NCBI GenBank assembly: GCA_023433965.1
Contig: JAEYTQ010000695.1
Coordinates: 1 to 5,160 of the forward strand
Source: Pseudomonadota bacterium
Lineage (GTDB): Bacteria; Pseudomonadota; Alphaproteobacteria; Rhizobiales; Xanthobacteraceae
DNA length: 5,160 nucleotides
Direction of reading: 5' to 3'
In this document: positions 1-5,087 of the stretch, one piece after another
How positions within the stretch are numbered: the first letter of the stretch is position 1
Layout of the letters: each line of letters opens with the position of its first letter
Made by a program: the position numbers and the translations under genes
The notes under the pieces: generated by a model
Database searches by the model: none
What the model was told of the DNA's origin: nothing
Seen by the model: only the letters and a program-made list of their open reading frames with translations

Positions 1-14
1 CGTCGGGCAAAACA

Positions 15-37
15 GGGGCATGATGTCACCATGCCCC
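15..37 (-). repeat. Perfect 8-bp inverted repeat, possible minus-strand terminator
   Basis: GGGGCATG (15-22) and CATGCCCC (30-37) are exact reverse complements around a 7-base loop. Read on the minus strand, the stem is followed at once by TGTTTT, as in an intrinsic terminator. Read on the plus strand, GCTGCCC follows, with no T run. No solid minus-strand gene lies to the right, so it may instead belong to a dispersed intergenic repeat. The flanking GTCGGGCAAAAC resembles intergenic sequence I recall from Bradyrhizobium, but I cannot verify that here. Confidence 0.45.
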
Positions 38-220
38 GCTGCCCGCTTCATGCGTGGCTGCCTGCGCGATCTCCGCATTTCCGCGCGCAAGCGCTCCCGA
101 TGGAGAAGGGCGCGACCGCTTGCGATGCGGTGCAGCCGTTCAGGGAACTCGCGCCTCAAATGTGATCGTCATATCCTTTGGTCCTGCTTGACAGTTTTGT
201 GTCTCGGGAGGAGCATCGCA

Positions 221-259
221 ATGGTCGCAAACAAGCGACGCGCAACGTCCACCTCATGA
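221..259 (+). CDS. Possible 12-codon leader peptide (MVANKRRATSTS)
   Basis: The ATG at 221 is preceded by GGAGGAG (207-213) with a 7-base gap, the strongest Shine-Dalgarno placement in the window. The frame encodes only 12 residues, basic in the middle, and stops at TGA 257-259. A TTGACA hexamer lies at 188-193, but no good -10 sits at the right distance, and a promoter using it would start transcription at about the ATG. Its stop overlaps another ATG (256-258). It could be a leader peptide, a tiny protein, or a purine run that mimics a ribosome site. I recognise no family, and expression is not shown. Confidence 0.2.
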   Translation: MVANKRRATSTS

Positions 260-287
260 GCAAGGGGAGGTCTATGACTCCACCTCC
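251..287 (+). promoter_or_regulatory. Mutually exclusive hairpins around a second micro-ORF start
   Basis: GAGGT (267-271) can pair with ACCTC (251-255) upstream. As GGAGGT (266-271) it can instead pair with ACCTCC (282-287) downstream, because CCACCTC occurs twice. GGAGG (266-270) is also the Shine-Dalgarno of a 10-codon ORF at 274-306 (MTPPPQIQPR), although its 3-base gap to the ATG is short. In the downstream hairpin the ATG lies in the loop and the ribosome site in the stem. The upstream arm overlaps the end of the 12-codon ORF, so ribosome position could affect which hairpin forms. The pairings are visible; a regulatory role is inference. Confidence 0.25.
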
Positions 288-302
288 GCAAATCCAGCCG
301 CG

Positions 303-331
303 TTGATTGCGATGGGGCTCGTTCGGACTAT
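303..331 (+). promoter_or_regulatory. Weak sigma70-like promoter candidate
   Basis: TTGATT (303-308) and GACTAT (326-331) are separated by exactly 17 bases. They match the TTGACA and TATAAT consensus at 4/6 and 3/6 positions. Initiation near 338 would give an RNA of about 90 bases ending at the terminator-like stem-loop at 360-426. The match is weak enough to be chance; the main support is the stem-loop downstream. Confidence 0.2.
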
Positions 332-359
332 CGCATAGCGGCAGAAACCGCGAACGGCA

Positions 360-426
360 CGCCGGGTCAAGGTTTAGCGGGCTGCATCAGTGAGGCAAAG
401 CCCCTACCTTCCCGGCGCTGTATTTT
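360..426 (+). terminator. Long stem-loop with T-rich tail, terminator-like
   Basis: Three paired segments stack: CGCCGGG (360-366) with CCCGGCG (411-417), AAGGT (369-373) with ACCTT (406-410), and GGGCT (379-383) with AGCCC (399-403). All are perfect, 17 pairs in total. A TC bulge and a small internal loop interrupt them, and the loop is 15 bases. CTGTATTTT follows on the plus strand, giving the order of an intrinsic terminator; no T run follows on the other strand. The stem is longer than in most terminators, so this could also be the 3' half of a small structured RNA. No confident gene precedes it. Confidence 0.5.
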
Positions 427-508
427 GCATCACATCCATCTCGTCGGTTGGCCGCGCTGAGGCCGCCGCGATGAGTGACTTTTAACATCTCGCTTTTGTC
501 CTCCTCTC

Positions 509-548
509 CTCGCCGTCATTCCGGGCCGACGCCCAGAGTGGTGGCGAG
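509..548. repeat. Structured intergenic repeat fragment
   Basis: CTCGCC (509-514) pairs with GGCGAG (543-548), enclosing a smaller hairpin of GGGC (523-526) with GCCC (531-534) on a 4-base loop. Inside lies CCGTCATTCCGGG (513-525). The same motif with one change, CGTCATCCCGGG, occurs again at 3105-3116 downstream of the channel gene. Two copies in two intergenic gaps of one short window suggest a dispersed element. From memory, similar ends border palindromic intergenic repeats in Bradyrhizobium genomes. Confidence 0.4.
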
Positions 549-708
549 TAGTTGCGGTTCCCCATCTTCGCATTGCGGCAAATGCCAAGAGAATGTCGCC
601 GCGAAGGCCAACTTCCGACACAGGCCGCGGGCGAATAACGGCCATCCGACATGACGCATGCGATTTGGCGGTGACGATCTCGGCACCGTCGGCGCATGCA
701 TTTTTTCC

Positions 709-713
709 AGGGA
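709..713 (+). promoter_or_regulatory. Ribosome binding site deciding the channel start
   Basis: AGGGA ends 6 bases before the GTG at 720. The alternative in-frame ATG at 696 has no purine-rich site in the 15 bases before it. This favours GTG 720, which also gives a normal signal peptide with a lysine close to the N terminus. Confidence 0.55.
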
Positions 714-719
714 CTTCTC

Positions 720-3059
720 GTGTCGCCCAAGCTTGCCCCGGCGCTTCTCGCAGTTCTTTTCCTCGCGATCTGCTCTGTCGTCACCGCCCACGCCGAGGCG
801 CCCCGGCCGGCGACGAACAATGTTGCCACACTGTCAGGCGAGGAGGCCAGGCGCGCGCTGGAGACGCTCCAGGACGACAACAAGCGCGCGCAGATGATCG
901 ATACGCTGCGCGCGATCGCCAATGCATCCGGCCCGCAGCAGCCCGCGACGCCTGCACCCGAGCCGAAGTCGCCGATCCCGCTCTCGGCCGACGGCCTCGG
1001 CGCGCAGCTCCTGCTCACCGTGTCGGAGGAGATCGGCCAGATCTCGAGCGAAATCGCCGGCATGGCGCGGACGCTCACACACTTTCCGGCGTTTTATTAT
1101 TGGATCGTGCGGACGGCGAACGATCCGGCGGCCTATCACCTCCTGATCGAGATCGCCTGGAAGCTGGCGCTGGTGTTCGGCTCGGCCTTCTCTGCGGAAT
1201 GGGTGATCTTCCGCCTGATCCGGCGCCCGGTTGCATTCCTGGAAGCACGCGCCCCGCAATCCACGCGCCCGCCAACGCAGGCGCTGCCGATTGCTGATCC
1301 GCCGCCTTCGGTCGCGGATGTCACGCCCGCGCCGGAACTGCACAAGCGTCGTCGCAGCCTTGCGCGGGTCTGGCAGGTGATGCTGCGGCTGCCTTTCGTG
1401 CTGGGCCGCATCGTGCTTGAACTGCTTCCTCTCGTCGTCTTCGTCGCCGTCGCCACCGCGCTGCTCGGGACCGAGATCGGCCAGCCCACGACCGTCCGCC
1501 TCGTCATCCTCGCAGTCGTCAATGCCTATGCGTTCTCGCGCGGGTTGATCTGCGTCGTGCGGGCGCTGGTCGGGCCGTTCGGCCTGTTTGCGGTACGCGC
1601 GGAGACTGCCGCCTATATCGAGATCTGGGCACGCCGCATCGTCGCTGTCGGCGTCGCCGGCATCGCCCTTGCCAATGTGGCGCTGCTGCTCGGCCTGCAT
1701 CGCGCCGGCTACGCCGCGCTGCTGCGCATGGTGATGCTGGTCGTGCATCTCTTCGTCGTCGTCATCATCCTGCAATGCCGCCGCCAGGTCGCCGACGCCA
1801 TCCGCGGGCCGGCCGAGCGGCAGGGCATCGCGGCGCGCTTACGCAATCGAATCGCCGGCGGCTGGCATTATCTTGCCATCGCGCTCGACCTGGCGCTGTG
1901 GGCGGTGTGGGCGCTCAACATCCGCAACGGCTATTCGCTGCTGCTGCAATATTTCGTCGGCACCATCGCAGTGGTGCTGGTGACGCGTGTGATCATCATG
2001 CTGACGCTGAGCTTGATTGATCGCGGCTTCCGCATCAGGCCGGAGATCCTCCAGCGCTTTCCTGGTCTCGAGGTTCGCGCCAACCGCTATCTGCCGCTGC
2101 TCCGCAGGATCGTATCCGGCGTGATCGTCTTCATCGGCTTCGTCGCGGTGCTCGAAGTCTGGGGTGTCGATGCCATCGTCTGGTTCTACGGCGGCCAGAT
2201 CGGCGGCCGGCTGATCTCGGCCGTGGTGACGATCGGCCTCGCCGTGTTCATCGCAGCGGCGATCTGGGAGGCCAGCACTGCGCTCCTGGACCGCCAGATC
2301 AATACGCTGTCCCGGGACGGCCACTATGCCCGCGCTGCGCGCCTGCGCACCTTCCAGCCGATGCTGCGTACGGCGCTGCTCTGCCTGATTGCCACCGTCG
2401 TCGGCCTCACCGCGCTGAGCGAGGTCGGTGTCAACGTGGCGCCGCTGCTTGCGGGCGCCGGGATCGTCGGCATCGCGATCGGATTCGGCTCGCAGAAGCA
2501 GGTGCAGGATCTCATCACCGGCCTGTTCCTGCTGCTGGAGAACACGGTCCAGGTCGGTGACACCGTCAGCGTGTCGGGGCTGTCAGGGGTGGTCGAGAAC
2601 GTCTCGATCCGCACCATCCGCCTGCGCGCCGGCGATGGCTCCGTCCACATCGTACCGTTCAGCGCGGTCACGACCATCACCAATGCCAGCCGCGGCGCCG
2701 GCAATGCCTCCGTCAGCGTCAATGTCGCCTACAAGGAGGACACCGACCGCGCCGGCCAGATCCTCAAGGACATCGTCGAGGAGATGCGCCGCGAGCCGGA
2801 ATTCCGCGCGCTGATTCGCGGCGATCTCGACCTCTGGGGCGTCGACAAGGTCGACGGTGTGATGGTGTCGATCGTCGGCCAGATCCGCTGCACCGATGCC
2901 GGCCGCTGGCCGGTTCAGCGCGAATTCAACCGGCGCATGAAGCTGCGCTTCCAGCAGAACGGCATCGAGGTCGCATCCGCCACCCAGACCATCCTGATGC
3001 ACGTCGCGCCGCCGGCCGACAGCGCCGCCCATCTGACGCCGCGGCGGGCGGCCGGATAG
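720..3059 (+). CDS. MscS-family mechanosensitive ion channel (large, YbiO-like)
   Basis: Predicted inner-membrane channel that opens under membrane tension and releases solutes on hypo-osmotic shock. The GTG start gives 779 residues (787 from ATG 696). Residues 1-25 form a signal peptide: a Lys, a hydrophobic core, then an AHA cleavage site. A periplasmic segment follows to about 139, with a helical stretch near 40-68. About ten further hydrophobic helices follow at roughly 140-166, 228-249, 258-283, 304-326, 329-352, 381-400, 407-431, 459-482, 494-521 and 545-567. A Pro-rich linker lies at 175-206. The pore helix is at 572-604 (GIAIGFGSQKQVQDLITG). The beta domain follows at about 613-650 (GDTV, then IVPFS at 644-648), then a C-terminal alpha/beta domain to about 765. 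E. coli MscS has 286 residues; this size and layout fit the YbiO-like class. The gene appears intact and monocistronic. Family assignment is firm; subclass and gating properties are inferred. Confidence 0.93.
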   Translation: MSPKLAPALLAVLFLAICSVVTAHAEAPRPATNNVATLSGEEARRALETLQDDNKRAQMIDTLRAIANASGPQQPATPAPEPKSPIPLSADGLGAQLLLTVSEEIGQISSEIAGMARTLTHFPAFYYWIVRTANDPAAYHLLIEIAWKLALVFGSAFSAEWVIFRLIRRPVAFLEARAPQSTRPPTQALPIADPPPSVADVTPAPELHKRRRSLARVWQVMLRLPFVLGRIVLELLPLVVFVAVATALLGTEIGQPTTVRLVILAVVNAYAFSRGLICVVRALVGPFGLFAVRAETAAYIEIWARRIVAVGVAGIALANVALLLGLHRAGYAALLRMVMLVVHLFVVVIILQCRRQVADAIRGPAERQGIAARLRNRIAGGWHYLAIALDLALWAVWALNIRNGYSLLLQYFVGTIAVVLVTRVIIMLTLSLIDRGFRIRPEILQRFPGLEVRANRYLPLLRRIVSGVIVFIGFVAVLEVWGVDAIVWFYGGQIGGRLISAVVTIGLAVFIAAAIWEASTALLDRQINTLSRDGHYARAARLRTFQPMLRTALLCLIATVVGLTALSEVGVNVAPLLAGAGIVGIAIGFGSQKQVQDLITGLFLLLENTVQVGDTVSVSGLSGVVENVSIRTIRLRAGDGSVHIVPFSAVTTITNASRGAGNASVSVNVAYKEDTDRAGQILKDIVEEMRREPEFRALIRGDLDLWGVDKVDGVMVSIVGQIRCTDAGRWPVQREFNRRMKLRFQQNGIEVASATQTILMHVAPPADSAAHLTPRRAAG

Positions 3060-3078
3060 ACGCGCCGCTTCACGCGTC
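3059..3078 (+). terminator. Weak hairpin at the end of the channel gene
   Basis: GACGCG (3059-3064) and CGCGTC (3073-3078) are perfect complements with an 8-base loop. The first G is the last base of the TAG stop codon. CTCGTTCTG follows, so the T tract is poor. It may be a weak or factor-assisted terminator, or simply protect the 3' end of the mRNA. Confidence 0.3.
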
Positions 3079-3104
3079 CTCGTTCTGAAGGCTTGGGAGG
3101 TTCT

Positions 3105-3228
3105 CGTCATCCCGGGCGCAACGAGTCGGGAAACCGGCTCCGGAGATCGTTGCACGATGGATTTCGGGTTCGCGCAGGCGCGCGCCCCGGAAGGGAGGAG
3201 GCCCGGCTCCCAATACCTCACGCTGAGG
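3105..3228. repeat. Degenerate palindromic intergenic repeat
   Basis: The element opens with CGTCATCCCGGG (3105-3116) and has the complementary-type end CCCCGGAA at 3185-3192. Between them, CGCGC (3171-3175) can pair with GCGCG (3180-3184), part of a CGGGTTCGCGC...GCGCGCCCCGG arrangement. CCTCA (3216-3220) and TGAGG (3224-3228) then form a second small hairpin. Both pieces resemble, from memory, abundant palindromic repeats of Bradyrhizobium and Rhodopseudomonas intergenic DNA. The left end repeats the motif at 513-525 with one mismatch. No reading frame here is credible. The exact borders are uncertain. Confidence 0.5.
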
Positions 3229-3327
3229 AGGGAGTTGCTGCGTTAACCTTTTTCACGCGCAGCTGCCGATCGTTCGCGGCGTCTGCTGCGGTGCGAGATC
3301 ACAATCGAGACCTCAGTCTCTCCGTCC
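3229..3327. other. Plain intergenic stretch before the malic enzyme promoter
   Basis: It contains GTTAACCTTTTT (3242-3253), whose TTAACC resembles a CtrA half-site, but no second half is properly spaced. The T run is not preceded by a good hairpin beyond the small CCTCA/TGAGG stem. I see nothing else that I can support. Confidence 0.3.
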
Positions 3328-3356
3328 TTGATCTCATTGGAACGCTGGCCGACAAT
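3328..3356 (+). promoter_or_regulatory. Sigma70-like promoter of the malic enzyme gene
   Basis: TTGATC (3328-3333) and GACAAT (3351-3356) are separated by the ideal 17 bases, and each matches its consensus at 4/6 positions. Transcription would begin near 3363, leaving an untranslated leader of about 27 bases that includes the ribosome site at 3380-3385. Position, spacing and the tight fit to the gene start make it a good candidate. No operator is evident. Confidence 0.45.
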
Positions 3357-3379
3357 GCCCCCGTTCAATAAGCCTTCTT

Positions 3380-3385
3380 GGGGGA
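3380..3385 (+). promoter_or_regulatory. Ribosome binding site deciding the malic enzyme start
   Basis: GGGGGA lies 4 bases before the GTG at 3390. The in-frame TTG at 3378 overlaps this site and has no good site of its own. The ATG at 3447 has only a weak one and would remove the first 19 residues. Confidence 0.5.
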
Positions 3386-3389
3386 ATTC

Positions 3390-5042
3390 GTGAATAGGCC
3401 TGCCCGCGTCATTGCCCAACCGCCATCATCCGATTCATCGCGCGGCATGGCGCTGTTGCGTGATCCTCTGCTCAACAAGGGGACCGCCTTCACGGAATCC
3501 GAACGCGAGGCGCTCGGCCTGCGCGGCCTGCTGCCGCCCTGCGTGCTGACGATGGAGACGCAGGCCCAGCGCGTGCTCACCAATCTGCGCACGCTGCCGA
3601 CGGATCTCGAAAAATACGTCGCGCTGAACGCGCTGCATGATCGCAACGAGGCACTGTTCTTCCGCGTCGTGGTCGATAATATCGACGAGATCCAGCCCAT
3701 CATCTACACGCCGACCGTCGGGCTCGCCTGCCAGAAGTACGGGCTGATCTTCCAGCGGCCGCGCGGCATGTTCATCTCCTCGCGCGATCGCGGCCAGATC
3801 GCGGAGATTCTGAAGAACTGGCCGTATCAGGCCAGGCTCATCGTGGTGACCGATGGTGAGCGCATCCTGGGGCTCGGCGACCTCGGCGCCAACGGCATGG
3901 GGATTCCGGTCGGCAAGCTCTCGCTCTATTCGGCCTGTGCCGGCGTGCATCCGGAAGCGTGCCTGCCGATCGTGCTCGACGTCGGCACCAACAACGAGGA
4001 GCTGCTCAACGATCCCTATTATCTCGGCCTGCGCCAGCGGCGGCTCACGGGCGAGGCCTATGACAGCTTCGTCGACGAGTTCATGCAGGCGGCGCGCAAG
4101 ACGTTTCCGGGCGTGCTGATCCAGTTCGAGGATTTCGCCAACCATTCGGCCTTCAAGCTGCTGCACAAGTACCGGGATGAAGCCTGCGTCTTCAACGACG
4201 ACATCCAGGGCACAGCGGCGGTGGCGCTCGCCGGCCTGTTCTCGGCTCTGCGCATCTCCGGCGGCAAGCTGACGGACCAGAAGATCCTGTTCCTCGGCGC
4301 GGGCGAGGCGGCAACCGGCATCGCCGATCTCGTGGTCTCCGCCATGATGGCGGAGGGACTTTCCGAGACCGACGCGCTGCGTCGCAACTGGCTGGTGGAT
4401 TCCCGCGGTCTCGTCGTCGCCGGCCGTGACGGCCTGTCCGGCCACAAGCTGCGCTACGCCCACGCGGATCAGGCGCCGATCGCCGACTTCCTGACCGCGA
4501 TCAAGACGCTGAAGCCGACGGCGATCATCGGGGTCGCCGCAGTCGGCGGCGCCTTCACGCCCGAGGTGCTCAAGACGATGGCCGAGCTCAACGAGCAGCC
4601 GATCGTGTTCGCACTCTCCAATCCGACCTCGAAGGCCGAGTGCTCGGCGGAGGATGCCTATCGCTACACCGCGGGGCGCGCGCTGTTCGCCTGCGGCAGC
4701 CCGTATGATCCGGTCAAGCTCAACGGCCGCAGCTTCGTGCCGCGGCAGGGCAACAATTCCTACATCTTTCCCGGCGTCGGCCTCGGCGTCATCGCCAGCG
4801 GCTCGCGCCTCGTCACCGACGAGATGTTCATGGCGGCAGCCCATACGCTCGCCGATTGCGTCGGCAAGGATGACCTCGCGCAAGGCAGCCTTTATCCGGC
4901 GCTGCCGCGCATCCGCGAAGTGTCGATCCGCATTGCGGCGGCCGTGGCGGACGTTGCCTTCCAACGGGGACTCGCGGACGGACCCGCACCCAACGACGTG
5001 AAGGCGCTGGTCCAATCCCAGATGTACGAGCCGCACTACTGA
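3390..5042 (+). CDS. maeA: Malic enzyme (malate to pyruvate + CO2), MaeA/animal-type
   Basis: Cytosolic oxidative decarboxylation of L-malate to pyruvate and CO2 with reduction of NAD(P)+, feeding pyruvate from C4-dicarboxylates. The GTG start gives 550 residues, close to E. coli MaeA (565) and animal malic enzymes (about 570), though the C terminus stops shortly after SQMYEPHY, lacking the animal tail. Visible landmarks in order: FPLLNKG-like DPLLNKGTAF near 25-34; catalytic Tyr106 in IYTPTVG; Arg158 in TDGERILGLGD; Lys176 in GMGIPVGKLSLY; metal ligands Glu247-Asp248 in QFEDFAN and Asp270-Asp271 in the FNDDIQGTA signature; nucleotide loop GAGEAATG at 303-310; SNPTSKAEC near 410-418; GQGNNSYIFPG near 453-463. 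All key residues are present. VDSRG (Ser338, Arg339) and Lys353 match NADP-type enzymes, so the cofactor may be NADP+. The gene has its own promoter and terminator. The symbol reflects the size class, not a proven cofactor. Confidence 0.95.
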   Translation: MNRPARVIAQPPSSDSSRGMALLRDPLLNKGTAFTESEREALGLRGLLPPCVLTMETQAQRVLTNLRTLPTDLEKYVALNALHDRNEALFFRVVVDNIDEIQPIIYTPTVGLACQKYGLIFQRPRGMFISSRDRGQIAEILKNWPYQARLIVVTDGERILGLGDLGANGMGIPVGKLSLYSACAGVHPEACLPIVLDVGTNNEELLNDPYYLGLRQRRLTGEAYDSFVDEFMQAARKTFPGVLIQFEDFANHSAFKLLHKYRDEACVFNDDIQGTAAVALAGLFSALRISGGKLTDQKILFLGAGEAATGIADLVVSAMMAEGLSETDALRRNWLVDSRGLVVAGRDGLSGHKLRYAHADQAPIADFLTAIKTLKPTAIIGVAAVGGAFTPEVLKTMAELNEQPIVFALSNPTSKAECSAEDAYRYTAGRALFACGSPYDPVKLNGRSFVPRQGNNSYIFPGVGLGVIASGSRLVTDEMFMAAAHTLADCVGKDDLAQGSLYPALPRIREVSIRIAAAVADVAFQRGLADGPAPNDVKALVQSQMYEPHY

Positions 5043-5055
5043 GGATGCCGGATCG

Positions 5056-5087
5056 GGCGGGCCACCTGCGGGCGGCCTGTCTCTTTT
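5056..5087 (+). terminator. Intrinsic terminator of the malic enzyme gene
   Basis: Starting 14 bases after the stop codon, 5056-5063 pairs with 5074-5081 (eight pairs, two of them G-U). An A/C mismatch and two more G-C pairs close a TGCG loop. TCTTTT follows directly at 5082-5087. Stem, spacing and T tract are all typical. Confidence 0.7.

Larger units (their letters stand above)
1..719. other. Long non-coding upstream region
   Basis: No open frame here has convincing protein-like composition. The 79-codon frame at 20-259 is rich in Arg, Ser and Cys, has no recognisable domain, and lacks a ribosome site at its first ATG. The stretch instead contains several inverted repeats: a hairpin at 15-37, paired arms around 251-287, a long stem-loop at 360-417 and a nested hairpin at 509-548. 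It also has two micro-ORFs with strong Shine-Dalgarno sequences. It may be a dispersed intergenic element, a small-RNA locus, or the decayed 3' flank of a gene to the left. I recognise no tRNA, tmRNA, RNase P RNA or SRP RNA in it. Confidence 0.6.

Noticed and set aside
162..173. TGTGATCGTCATA as a CRP-like site
   Set aside because: The half-sites are only three bases apart instead of six, and no nearby promoter would use it.
20..259. 79-codon plus-strand frame near the left edge
   Set aside because: No ribosome site at the start, Arg/Ser/Cys-rich composition and no recognisable family. Only its last 12 codons have a strong internal site, listed separately.
655..699. CGCATGCG palindrome at 655-662 and CGCATGC at 693-699
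   Set aside because: Short, common in GC-rich DNA, and not in a position that suggests an operator pair.
1..719. tRNA, tmRNA or CRISPR array in the gene-free upstream region
   Set aside because: No T-loop motif, CCA end, tag-peptide frame or regularly spaced direct repeats were seen on either strand.
593..1297. 234-codon plus-strand frame overlapping the start of the channel gene
   Set aside because: It is out of frame with mscS, rich in Arg, Ala and Asp, and has no ribosome site or motif. The overlapping mscS signal peptide and helices explain the DNA better.
834..1775. 313-codon minus-strand frame opposite the channel gene
   Set aside because: Highly charged, repetitive Asp/Arg/His/Gln composition typical of antisense reading of membrane-protein codons; the sense frame is a clear MscS homologue.
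3328..3342. Possible FixK/FNR box beginning TTGAT upstream of the malic enzyme
   Set aside because: The second half is TTGGA instead of ATCAA at the required 4-base spacing, so only one half-site exists; TTGATC fits better as a -35 element.
3093..3371. 92-codon plus-strand frame in the gap between the two genes
   Set aside because: It begins inside the palindromic repeat, overlaps the promoter, lacks a recognisable motif, and is best explained as chance reading of repeat DNA.
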